DNA of 64,000 nt from Streptomyces inusitatus (GTDB lineage Bacteria > Actinomycetota > Actinomycetes > Streptomycetales > Streptomycetaceae), in the NCBI RefSeq assembly GCF_014651115.1, contig NZ_BMWG01000001.1:678840-742839 (forward strand), written 5' to 3'. Position numbers and translations under genes: made by a program. Positions 30,127 through 38,190 of this stretch are shown in pieces. The first letter of the stretch is position 1. Each line of letters begins with the position of its first letter. Under the pieces are notes generated by a model. That model made no database searches. It saw nothing but the letters and a program-made list of their open reading frames with translations, and was not told where the DNA came from.

Positions 30127-31575
30127 GTGCCGAACGCCAATGAAGACAGCCCCATCGCACTGAGCCAGGTGCAACGCCGTGCGGTTGCGGAACTACTGCG
30201 TGTAGCGCCCGTGGCCGATGATCTCGCGCGCCGTTTCCAGGACGCCGGGTTCAGTCTCGCCCTGGTCGGCGGATCGGTCCGGGACGCCCTGCTCGGCCGG
30301 CTCGGCAATGATCTGGACTTCACCACGGACGCCCGCCCCGAGGATGTTTTGAAGATCATCCGCCCATGGGCGGATTCGGTCTGGGACGTGGGGATCGCCT
30401 TCGGCACGGTCGGCGCACAGAAGAGCGGCTACCAGATCGAGGTCACCACCTACCGCTCGGAGGCCTACGACAGGACGTCCCGCAAGCCCGAGGTCTCCTA
30501 CGGCGACTCCATCGAGCAGGATCTCGTCCGCCGTGACTTCACCGTCAACGCGATGGCCGTCGCCCTGCCGGAGAAGGAGTTCATCGACCCGCACCACGGT
30601 CTTGAGGATCTCGCCGCCCGGGTGCTGCGGACGCCGGGCACCCCCGAGGAGTCCTTCTCCGACGACCCGCTGCGCATGATGCGCGCCGCCCGGTTCGCCG
30701 CCCAGCTCGACTTCGAGGTGGCACCCGAGGTGGTCGCCGCCCTGAAGGACATGGCCGAGCGCATCGAGATCGTCTCCGCCGAACGGGTCCGCGAAGAGTT
30801 CAACAAGCTGGTTCTCTCCACGCACCCCCGCAAGGGCCTGGCGCTGCTCACCGACTCCGGTCTCGCCGCGCATGTGCTGCCCGAGCTGCCCGCGCTCCGC
30901 CTGGAAAGCGACGAGCACCACCGGCACAAGGATGTGTACGAGCACTCCCTGACCGTTCTGGAACAGGCCATCGACCTGGAGGAGGACGGGCCGGATCTGG
31001 TGCTCAGGCTGGCCGCGCTCTTCCACGACATCGGCAAGCCGAGGACACGGCGGTTCGAGAAGGACGGCCGGGTCTCCTTCCACCACCACGAGGTGGTGGG
31101 CGCGAAGATGACCAAGAAGCGCATGATCGCGCTCAAGTACTCCAACGAGATGGTCAAAGACGTCTCACGGCTGGTGGAGCTGCACCTGCGGTTCCACGGC
31201 TACGGGACCGGGGAGTGGACCGACTCGGCCGTACGGCGCTATGTGCGTGACGCGGGCCCCCTGCTGACCCGGCTCCACAAGCTGACCCGATCGGACTGCA
31301 CCACCCGCAACAAGCGCAAGGCGAGCGCCCTGTCCCGGGCCTACGACGGGCTGGAGGAGCGGATCGCGCAGCTCAAGGACCAGGAAGAGCTCGATGCCAT
31401 CCGGCCCGATCTGGACGGCAACCAGATCCAGGAGATCCTCGGCGTGGGTCCCGGCCCGATGATCGGCAAGGCGTACGCATTCCTGCTGGAGCTGCGCCTG
31501 GAGAACGGCCCCATGGAGCGGGACGCGGCGATCGCGGCGCTCAAGGAGTGGTGGGCGGCCCAGGAATCGCAGTGA
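30127..31575 (+). CDS. pcnA: CCA tRNA nucleotidyltransferase / polyA polymerase family
   Basis: 482 residues. The nucleotidyltransferase motif is LVGGSVRDALLGRLGNDLDFTTDA (about 42-65), then RRDFTVNAMAVAL, RMMRAARFAAQLDFEV and an HD domain (HKDVYEHSLTVLEQA, LFHDIGKPRTR). It adds or repairs 3' CCA ends; this fits the tRNA-Ile here, which lacks an encoded CCA. GTG 30127 (VPNANEDSPIALSQVQ) is preferred over the upstream GTG at 30103, following the homologue start. Two parS palindromes follow it. Confidence 0.95.
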   Translation: MPNANEDSPIALSQVQRRAVAELLRVAPVADDLARRFQDAGFSLALVGGSVRDALLGRLGNDLDFTTDARPEDVLKIIRPWADSVWDVGIAFGTVGAQKSGYQIEVTTYRSEAYDRTSRKPEVSYGDSIEQDLVRRDFTVNAMAVALPEKEFIDPHHGLEDLAARVLRTPGTPEESFSDDPLRMMRAARFAAQLDFEVAPEVVAALKDMAERIEIVSAERVREEFNKLVLSTHPRKGLALLTDSGLAAHVLPELPALRLESDEHHRHKDVYEHSLTVLEQAIDLEEDGPDLVLRLAALFHDIGKPRTRRFEKDGRVSFHHHEVVGAKMTKKRMIALKYSNEMVKDVSRLVELHLRFHGYGTGEWTDSAVRRYVRDAGPLLTRLHKLTRSDCTTRNKRKASALSRAYDGLEERIAQLKDQEELDAIRPDLDGNQIQEILGVGPGPMIGKAYAFLLELRLENGPMERDAAIAALKEWWAAQESQ

Positions 31576-31589
31576 TCCGTCTGCACGGA

Positions 31590-31623
31590 CCGCTGTTGTG
31601 TTTCACGTGAAACACAACAGCGG
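31590..31623. other. parS: parS centromere site 5 within a 34-bp perfect palindrome
   Basis: The core GTTTCACGTGAAAC is at 31600-31613, flanked by matching arms (CCGCTGTTGT/ACAACAGCGG) to give a 34-bp perfect palindrome 15 nt after the pcnA stop. In RNA this would form a long stem, so it could also terminate pcnA. Confidence 0.93.
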
Positions 31624-31633
31624 AAGCGTCGAC

Positions 31634-31665
31634 AGGGGCGATGTTTCACGTGAAACATCGCCCCT
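31634..31665. other. parS: parS centromere site 6 within a 32-bp perfect palindrome
   Basis: The core is at 31643-31656, extended by AGGGGCGAT/ATCGCCCCT arms. It ends 7 nt from the stop of the convergent MFS gene, so it is a candidate terminator for that gene as well as a ParB site. It is 43 bp from the previous parS (core to core). Confidence 0.93.
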
Positions 31666-31671
31666 CACTGG

Positions 31672-32940
31672 TTACCGCGTATCGCTAATGCGACGCCACC
31701 GCGCCATGGTGACCGCGATCCCTGCGTAGATCAGCGCCACCAGCACGACCAGCTGCGCCGAGCGTCCGTCGGGGGGCAGGATCAGCGCCGCCACTCCGGC
31801 CGCCCCCACGAACGCCACATTGAACAGCACGTCGTAGAGGGAGAAGACCCGTCCGCGATAGGCGTCGTCCACCGTGGTCTGGACGACGGTGTCGGTGGTG
31901 ATCTTCGACCCTTGGGTGATGAATCCCAGGACGAACGCGGCGATCAGCATCGGCACCGGGGCGAAGGGCAGCCCGAGCGCGGGTTCCAGCACCGCGGCCG
32001 CCGCCGCGCAGAGCACCAGCCAGCCGAACCGGCCGAACCGTCCGATGGCCCAGGGAGTCACCACGGCGGCCACGAAGAACCCGGCTCCGGAGACAGCCAG
32101 GGCCAGCCCGAGCAGCGCCAGGCCGTCCTGCTCCCGCTCGTACCAGGCATAGCGGCAGAGCATCAGGACCATCACGGTCAAGGCCCCGTAGTTGAAGCGC
32201 ATCAGAGTCATCGCGACCAGCACCCGGGCCGCCGCCGGACGCTCGCTCAGATGCCTCAGCCCGTCGGTCATGCCGCGCGCGGTGGAGGCGACAGCAGCGA
32301 TGAGCCGGGGTTGCTCCACCGCCGTGTCCGGCCCGAGCAGTCGGCGGTCGATCCTGAGCGAGGCGAGCGCCGAGCAGAGATAGAGCCCGGCACCGAGCAG
32401 TACGACCGCCGCGTCGGAGTCCTCCGACACCAGCCGCACCACAAAGGCGAGCCCGCCGCCCGCGGTCGCCGCCAGAGTGCCGGCCGTCGGCGAGAGGGAG
32501 TTGGCCATGACGAGCCGGTCCTGGTCGACGACCCGGGGCAGCGCGGCCGACAAGCCGGCCAGCACAAAGCGGTTGACCGCGGTGACGGAGAGGGCCGAGA
32601 CATAGAAGAGCCAGTCGGGCACGGAGGCGAGGATCAGCAGCGCGGTGCCGATCGCGAGGACGGCCCGCAGCAGATTCCCGTACAGAAAGACCTGACGCCG
32701 CTCCCAGCGGTCCAGCAAGACCCCCGCGAAGGGGCCGATCAGGGAGTACGGCAGCAGCAGGACGGCCATGGCGGAGGCGATGGCCGCCGGTGAGGTCTGC
32801 TTCTCCGGGGAGAACACCACATAGGTGGCGAGCGCGACTTGATAGACGCCGTCGGCCGACTGGGAGAGGAGCCGGACCGCGAGCAGTCGGCGAAAGTCGG
32901 TCAGGCGCAGGAGTACGCGCAGATCACGCACGACAGGCAT
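31672..32940 (-). CDS. MFS transporter
   Basis: A 422-residue polytopic protein with about 12 membrane segments in two halves. The first loop is VRLLSQSADGVYQVALATYVVF; the MFS loop signature appears as GPFAGVLLDRWERRQVF. The substrate is unknown; the closest general type is the exporter-like DHA family without resistance hallmarks. ATG 32940 (MPVVRDLRVLLRLTDFRRLL) is preferred over GTG 32955, following the homologue in S. coelicolor as I recall it. It is convergent with pcnA. Confidence 0.85.
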   Translation of the reverse strand: MPVVRDLRVLLRLTDFRRLLAVRLLSQSADGVYQVALATYVVFSPEKQTSPAAIASAMAVLLLPYSLIGPFAGVLLDRWERRQVFLYGNLLRAVLAIGTALLILASVPDWLFYVSALSVTAVNRFVLAGLSAALPRVVDQDRLVMANSLSPTAGTLAATAGGGLAFVVRLVSEDSDAAVVLLGAGLYLCSALASLRIDRRLLGPDTAVEQPRLIAAVASTARGMTDGLRHLSERPAAARVLVAMTLMRFNYGALTVMVLMLCRYAWYEREQDGLALLGLALAVSGAGFFVAAVVTPWAIGRFGRFGWLVLCAAAAAVLEPALGLPFAPVPMLIAAFVLGFITQGSKITTDTVVQTTVDDAYRGRVFSLYDVLFNVAFVGAAGVAALILPPDGRSAQLVVLVALIYAGIAVTMARWRRISDTR

Positions 32941-32962
32941 GCGATCAAGCGTCACACACGCG

Positions 32963-32995
32963 GAGGGTCCCCGGGCAGGCGACCCGGGGACCCTC
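32963..32995. terminator. Terminator after ino1
   Basis: A perfect 13-bp stem GAGGGTCCCCGGG/CCCGGGGACCCTC with a 7-nt loop lies between the ino1 stop (33043) and the start of the downstream MFS gene on the minus strand. Confidence 0.82.
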
Positions 32996-33042
32996 TGTGG
33001 CCGATCGGCCTAACGCCGCGAATCCGGCGCGCTGTCGAATGC

Positions 33043-34125
33043 TTAGCGCTCGACCTCGCCCTTGATGAACTTCTCGACCTGGTCGCGAGCCTCGTCGTCG
33101 AAGTACTGCACCGGCGGGGACTTCATGAAGTACGACGACGCCGACAGGATCGGGCCGCCGATGCCGCGGTCCTTGGCGATCTTCGCCGCGCGGACCGCGT
33201 CGATGATGACGCCGGCGGAGTTCGGGGAGTCCCAGACCTCCAGCTTGTACTCCAGGTTCAGCGGAACGTCACCGAAGGCACGGCCCTCAAGGCGGACATA
33301 CGCCCACTTGCGGTCGTCCAGCCACGCGACATAGTCGGACGGGCCGATGTGGACGTTCTTCTCGCCCAGGTCGCGGTCGGGGATCTGCGAGGTGACGGCC
33401 TGCGTCTTCGAGATCTTCTTGGACTCCAGCCGGTCCCGCTCCAGCATGTTCTTGAAGTCCATGTTGCCGCCGACGTTCAGCTGCATCGTGCGGTCCAGGA
33501 TGACACCCCGGTCCTCGAAGAGCTTCGCCATCACACGGTGCGTGATGGTCGCACCGACCTGCGACTTGATGTCGTCACCGACGATCGGGACGCCCGCCTC
33601 GGTGAACTTGTCGGCCCACTCCTTGGTGCCGGCGATGAAGACCGGCAGAGCGTTGACGAAGCCGACCTTGGCGTCGATGGCGCACTGTGCGTAGAACTTC
33701 GCGGCGTCTTCGGAACCGACGGGCAGGTAGCAGACCAGAACGTCCACCTGCTTGTCCTTGAGGACCTGGACGATGTCGACCGGAGCCTCCGGGGACTCCT
33801 CGATCGTCTCGCGGTAGTACTTGCCCAGACCGTCGAGGGTGTGACCGCGCTGCACGGTGACACCGGCGCTCGGCACGTCGCAGATCTTGATGGTGTTGTT
33901 CTCGCTGGCGCCGATGGCGTCCGAGAGGTCGAGGCCGACCTTCTTGGCGTCCACGTCGAAGGCGGCCACGAACTCGACGTCACGGACGTGATAGTCGCCG
34001 AACTGGACGTGCATCAGACCCGGCACCTTGCCGTCCGGGTCGGCGTCCTTGTAGTACTCGACGCCCTGCACCAGCGAGGCGGCGCAGTTGCCCACGCCGA
34101 CGATGGCTACGCGAACCGAACCCAT
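33043..34125 (-). CDS. ino1: Inositol-3-phosphate synthase
   Basis: A 360-residue NAD-dependent enzyme converting glucose 6-phosphate to 1L-myo-inositol 1-phosphate, the first step to phosphatidylinositol and mycothiol. The nucleotide-binding motif [20 protein letters not shown] opens the protein. The compact bacterial/archaeal length and motifs [15 protein letters not shown] and [13 protein letters not shown] are diagnostic. It lies 51 nt downstream of a PadR-type regulator gene on the same strand, suggesting an operon under the palindromic operator at 34927-34961. Confidence 0.95.
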   Translation of the reverse strand: MGSVRVAIVGVGNCAASLVQGVEYYKDADPDGKVPGLMHVQFGDYHVRDVEFVAAFDVDAKKVGLDLSDAIGASENNTIKICDVPSAGVTVQRGHTLDGLGKYYRETIEESPEAPVDIVQVLKDKQVDVLVCYLPVGSEDAAKFYAQCAIDAKVGFVNALPVFIAGTKEWADKFTEAGVPIVGDDIKSQVGATITHRVMAKLFEDRGVILDRTMQLNVGGNMDFKNMLERDRLESKKISKTQAVTSQIPDRDLGEKNVHIGPSDYVAWLDDRKWAYVRLEGRAFGDVPLNLEYKLEVWDSPNSAGVIIDAVRAAKIAKDRGIGGPILSASSYFMKSPPVQYFDDEARDQVEKFIKGEVER

Positions 34126-34176
34126 TCCGGTTGCTCCCTGTGTGATCTCGGATGAAGCCCTGCGGATCGCTGGACT

Positions 34177-34893
34177 TCAGTTGACTGAGCCGTCGGACGG
34201 ATCCGGCGGGGTGGCGGGCCGGGAGGAAGTGCTCCCGGTGGATCCGTCGCCCGTGTGCCGGGGCAGGCCGCCCGACGGCCCAGATGTGCTGTCCTGCTGA
34301 GCAGAGCCGTCGGTGGCGGACTGTCGCTGATCCCGCCCCGCCCGCTCGCTCTCGATGAGCTCGTTCAGCCAGCGCACTTCGCGCTCCACGGACTCCATGC
34401 CGTGCCGCTGAAGCTCAAGGGTGTAGTCGTCGAGGCGCTCCCGGGTGCGGGCCAGGGAGGCGCGCATCTTCTCCAGACGCTCCTCCAGCCGGCTGCGCCG
34501 GCCTTCCAGCACCCGCATTCTCACCTCGCGCTCCGTCTGTCCGAAGAAGGCGAAACGAGCCGCGAAGTGCTCGTCCTCCCAGCTGTCCGGACCGGTGTGC
34601 GAGAGCAGCTCCTCGAAGTGTTCTTTCCCCTCCGCCGTCAACCGGTAGACGATCTTGGCGCGTCGCCCTGCGAGTGAAGCCGCGAGGGCGTCCTCGGGAG
34701 CGCTCCCCGGTTCCTCGATCAGCCGGCCGTTGGCGACCAGCGTCTTGAGGCAGGGATAGAGGGTTCCGTAACTGAAGGCCCGAAAGATTCCCAGCGAGGT
34801 ATTGAGCCGTTTCCGCAGCTCATACCCGTGCATCGGGGCCTCGCGGAGCAGGCCGAGCACGGCGAACTCAAGGATGCCGGAGCGTCTGCTCAC
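34177..34893 (-). CDS. PadR family transcriptional regulator
   Basis: 238 residues. An N-terminal winged helix is seen: SGILEFAVLGLLREAPMHGYELRKRLN, FSYGTLYPCLKTLVANGRLIEE, YRLTAEGKEHFEELL. A C-terminal coiled region (about 115-185, VRMRVLEGRRSRLEERLEKMRASLARTRERLDDY) for dimerisation precedes a disordered Ser/Pro/Thr tail. GTG 34893 is fixed by VSRRSGILEF and AAGGAGG upstream; the longer frame crosses the operator. It probably represses itself and ino1 in response to an unknown signal. Confidence 0.9.
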   Translation of the reverse strand: MSRRSGILEFAVLGLLREAPMHGYELRKRLNTSLGIFRAFSYGTLYPCLKTLVANGRLIEEPGSAPEDALAASLAGRRAKIVYRLTAEGKEHFEELLSHTGPDSWEDEHFAARFAFFGQTEREVRMRVLEGRRSRLEERLEKMRASLARTRERLDDYTLELQRHGMESVEREVRWLNELIESERAGRDQRQSATDGSAQQDSTSGPSGGLPRHTGDGSTGSTSSRPATPPDPSDGSVN

Positions 34894-34926
34894 CGCCGCC
34901 CTCCTTCGCCGTCTCAGCCACCTATG

Positions 34927-34961
34927 TCGTGCTGATGTATCGACTCGATACATCAGCACGA
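34927..34961. promoter_or_regulatory. Perfect 35-bp palindromic operator of padR-ino1
   Basis: Two 17-bp arms (TCGTGCTGATGTATCGA and its exact complement) flank a single central C, 34 bp upstream of the padR start. The inner ATGTATCGA..TCGATACAT resembles the ATGT-N8-ACAT type of PadR operators. It is the only dyad of this size in the 34894-35252 gap and the natural binding site for the regulator. Confidence 0.82.
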
Positions 34962-35252
34962 TAGGCCCGTGTTCCTGCTGCGACAAGGGGGGTCATCGTG
35001 AACGGCGTCACATCGTAAATTTGTGGTGAGCAACTTGCCTGATTTGGGGTGAACTTCGGACCTGGGACAGTTTCGAGCCTGCGTAGTCTGTGCGGATGCA
35101 GACCCCCGGGAACCAATTGACGCCGGGAGGCGTCGTCGCCGTGGATGCACAGCGGATGAGACCTCTCCCGGGCTGGTCCGTATCCATTTCGGGGGGACCG
35201 GAACTCACCTGCCGCTTCCAGGCGTCTCGCCTGCCCGAGGAGTAGTCGTTCG

Positions 35253-38039
35253 ATGAGCGAGCACCGTCGCAAACCGCCGCAGCCGCAAGGTGGCGGGCGT
35301 GCGGCCGCCAGACGCGCCACCCAGCAGCCCTCCGGCCGCCGTGCGGCCCAGCCCAGAGACACCGGCACGGGTTTTGGGTCCGTGCCGCACAGCGAGGATC
35401 AGTCCTACGGCGGCCGTGCGGAAGCGCGCCGCGCCGCGCAGCGCGGCGGCCGACGAAGGGTCGACCCGGGCGCCGGCGCGGGCGCGGGTGGCCATGGCGG
35501 TCGCGGCGGTGGCCGGCGTGGTGGCCCGGGCGGTGGGCACGAGGGCCGCGGCGGCGGGCCCGGCAAGAGGCGGCTGGTCGACTATCCGCGTGACGGCAAG
35601 TACGGCTGGCGTCGCTGGGTTCCGTCGTGGAAGCTCGTCACCGGCCTCTGCCTGGGCTTTCTCGGCAGTCTGATGACCGCTGCCACCATCGCCTACGCGA
35701 TGGTGGGGGTGCCCGACCCCAATAAAATGGCGGAGGCCGAGAACAACGTCTACTTCTGGGACGACGGCACCCAGATGGCCGCCACCGGCGGTGAGGTCAA
35801 CCGGCAGAACATCGGTCTGAACAAAATTCCCCAGGACATGCAGAACGCCGTGATCTCGGCGGAGAACAAGACCTTCTGGAACGACTCGGGCATCGATCCG
35901 CGAGGCATCAGCCGGGCCCTGCTCAACATGGCCAAGGGGCAGGACACCCAGGGCGGCTCCACCATCACCCAGCAGTACGTGAAGAACGCGCGGCTCGGCG
36001 ACCAGTCGCAGACCTTGAGCCGTAAGTTCAAGGAGCTGTTCATCTCCATCAAGATCGACAGCAATGTGAAGAAGAACGAGATCATGGCCGGCTATCTGAA
36101 CACCTCGTACTACGGGCGCGGCGCGTACGGGATCCAGGCCGCCTCCCGTACGTACTACGGGAAGGACGCCGAGGATCTGGACGCCAGCGAGTGCGCCGTC
36201 CTCGCCTCGCTGCTGAAGGGCGCCACCTGGTACGACCCGGCGGGCGCCGTCGACATCAACACCGCCGCGACCAAGGAGAAGAACTACGACCGCGCGACGA
36301 AGCGCTGGCGCTGGATCCTCGACGAGATGGTCAAGGACGGGCATCTGGACGCCGCCAAGCGCGATTCCTTCGTCGAGGCCGGATTCCCGATGCCGGACCC
36401 GGTGAAGAAGGGCGCGAAGCTCGGCGGGCAGATCGGCTATCTGGTCGATCTGGCCAAGGCCAACTTCCTCGCCAACAACGACAGGGGCATAGACGCCGCC
36501 GAGCTGGCCCAGGGCGGTTACGAGATCCACACGACCTTCAACAAGGAGAAGGTCAAGAAGCTTGAGGCTGCGGTCACCGATGTCCGCGAGCGGAACATCG
36601 ACGCCAAGAAGCGCCCGAAGACGGACACCCATGTCCAGTTCGGCGGCGCGTCGGTGGAGCCGGCGACCGGAAAGATCGTCGCGATCTACGGCGGCGAGGA
36701 CGCGACCAAGCACTTCACCAACAACGCCAACACGACCGGCGCCCAGGTCGGATCGACCTTCAAGCCGTTCGTCCTGGCCGCCGCCATGCGCGACGGCGTC
36801 CGTGACCCGCGGCTGGGCATTGAGCAGTCGCTGGAGCAGCGCACACAGATCAACCCGGACAAAACCGTTTACAACGGTAAGAACAAGCTCCGGATCAAGA
36901 ATTACAACGGCTCGGTGTGGCGGAACGAGAAGGGTGAGGAACTCTTCCAGGTCAACGACGGTGATGAGGACTACATAGACATCAATCTCCGAGAAGCCAT
37001 GATCGTCTCCGCCAACTCGCCCTTTGTGCAGCTCGGCATGGACGTCGGCATCTCCGAGGTCCGGCGCGCGGCCGAGGACTCGGGACTGCTCCCCGAGTCG
37101 CTCAACAAGTCGAACGTCCCGTCGTTCTCGATCGGCATCTCGACCCCGAGCGCCATCCGCATGGCCAGCTCGTACGCGACCTTCGCGGCCGAGGGGGAAC
37201 AGCGGGAGCCCTACTCCGTCACCTCGGTCAAGAAGCGCGGCGCGACGATCTTCAAGCACAAGGACGAGCCCGTCGGGGCCTTCACGGCGAACATCGCCAA
37301 CAATGTGACCGATGTGCTCAGGGACGTCGTCGAGGACAAGAAGGGCACCGGCCGCAACGCGCGCATCCCGGGCCGCCACGTCGCAGGCAAGACCGGCACC
37401 ACCGACGGCAACAAGTCGGCCTGGTTCGTCGGCTACACCCCGCAGCTGTCGACCGCCATCGACATGTACCGGCTGGACGACAACGAGAAGAACGCCAACC
37501 GGGGCTTCCTGGAGATGTTCGGCACGGGCGGCCAGGACAAGATCCACGGCTCTTCGTTCCCGTCCGAGATCTGGCAGCGCTACATGGCGGACGCGCTCAA
37601 GAACGCACCAGTGATGAAGTTCCCGAAGGCCGAGCCCATCGGTGAGGCGGTCTGGGGCGGCGGTGCCAGCAGCCCGACTCCGACTCCGTCGATGACGCCT
37701 TCGCAGACTCCGTCCCAGACCCCCTCCCAGACGCCTTCGCAGACTCCGTCCCAGACCCCCTCCCAGACCTGTAGTCCCTGGGACGAATGGTCCTGCGGCG
37801 AGGAGGACGGCGGTGCCGATGGTGGGCAGCCGGGTGGTGGCGCGAACGACGGCGGTGCCGATGGTGGGCAGCCGGGTGGTGGCGCGAACGACGGCGGTGC
37901 CGATGGCGGGCAGCCGGGTGGTGGCGCGAACGACGGCGGTGCCGATGGTGGGCAGCCGGGTGGTGGCGCGAACGACGGCGGTGCCGATGGCGGACAGCCG
38001 GGTGGTGGCGCGAACGACAGCGTGGGCATCTTCGGCTGA
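35253..38039 (+). CDS. Bifunctional class A penicillin-binding protein
   Basis: 928 residues. A basic Arg/Gly/Gln-rich cytoplasmic N-terminus (1-125) is followed by one membrane helix (about 126-152). The glycosyltransferase (GT51) domain contains AVISAENKTFWNDSGIDPRG (catalytic Glu about 202) and GGSTITQQYVKN. The transpeptidase domain has Ser501-x-x-Lys504 (STFK), Ser586-Ala-Asn and Lys713-Thr-Gly. The tail has six PSQT repeats, then five 14-residue GGADGGQPGGGAND repeats. It polymerises and cross-links peptidoglycan outside the membrane. The ATG has GAGGAG 10 nt upstream. It is divergent from padR. Confidence 0.95.
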   Translation: MSEHRRKPPQPQGGGRAAARRATQQPSGRRAAQPRDTGTGFGSVPHSEDQSYGGRAEARRAAQRGGRRRVDPGAGAGAGGHGGRGGGRRGGPGGGHEGRGGGPGKRRLVDYPRDGKYGWRRWVPSWKLVTGLCLGFLGSLMTAATIAYAMVGVPDPNKMAEAENNVYFWDDGTQMAATGGEVNRQNIGLNKIPQDMQNAVISAENKTFWNDSGIDPRGISRALLNMAKGQDTQGGSTITQQYVKNARLGDQSQTLSRKFKELFISIKIDSNVKKNEIMAGYLNTSYYGRGAYGIQAASRTYYGKDAEDLDASECAVLASLLKGATWYDPAGAVDINTAATKEKNYDRATKRWRWILDEMVKDGHLDAAKRDSFVEAGFPMPDPVKKGAKLGGQIGYLVDLAKANFLANNDRGIDAAELAQGGYEIHTTFNKEKVKKLEAAVTDVRERNIDAKKRPKTDTHVQFGGASVEPATGKIVAIYGGEDATKHFTNNANTTGAQVGSTFKPFVLAAAMRDGVRDPRLGIEQSLEQRTQINPDKTVYNGKNKLRIKNYNGSVWRNEKGEELFQVNDGDEDYIDINLREAMIVSANSPFVQLGMDVGISEVRRAAEDSGLLPESLNKSNVPSFSIGISTPSAIRMASSYATFAAEGEQREPYSVTSVKKRGATIFKHKDEPVGAFTANIANNVTDVLRDVVEDKKGTGRNARIPGRHVAGKTGTTDGNKSAWFVGYTPQLSTAIDMYRLDDNEKNANRGFLEMFGTGGQDKIHGSSFPSEIWQRYMADALKNAPVMKFPKAEPIGEAVWGGGASSPTPTPSMTPSQTPSQTPSQTPSQTPSQTPSQTCSPWDEWSCGEEDGGADGGQPGGGANDGGADGGQPGGGANDGGADGGQPGGGANDGGADGGQPGGGANDGGADGGQPGGGANDSVGIFG
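37806..38015 (+). repeat. Five tandem 42-bp repeats in the PBP tail
   Basis: Five near-identical 42-bp units (starts 37806, 37848, 37890, 37932, 37974) each encode a 14-residue Gly/Asp/Gln/Pro-rich block. Copies differ by single silent changes (GGTGGG vs GGCGGG or GGCGGA). Just before, at about 37696-37770, a CAGACNCCNTCN repeat encodes PSQT units. Copy number probably varies between strains. Confidence 0.92.
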
Positions 38040-38085
38040 CCTGTAGCGCCACAGCGGCGCACCCACCCGGCTCCGGCCGGGAACC

Positions 38086-38155
38086 GAGGGCCGCGGCGTC
38101 CGGCGCGCTCGGTCCGTGCTTGATGCACGGGCCGGTGCCGGACACCGCGGCCCTC
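38086..38155 (+). terminator. Long hairpin after the PBP gene
   Basis: Outer arms of 19 nt (38086-38104 and 38137-38155; GAGGGCCGCGG...CCGCGGCCCTC) pair with one mismatch, and an inner CCGTGC/GCACGG stem (38114-38130) sits in the loop. It starts 47 nt after the PBP stop and ends 36 nt before the next gene. It is likely a terminator or a processed RNA structure. Confidence 0.65.
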
Positions 38156-38190
38156 GTGGCGTCCCCCGTCCGTACGGCAGGATGAGCACC

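Noticed and set aside
31341..31658. Small frames beginning MFHVKH at parS sites (also 17176, 20191, 22326)
   Set aside because: The peptide start is only the translation of GTTTCACGTGAAAC preceded by ATG; the frames have no ribosome site or conservation that I can see.
37806..38015. Regularly spaced repeats that might be a CRISPR array
   Set aside because: The 42-bp units are contiguous with no spacers and are in frame within the PBP gene; no cas genes are present.
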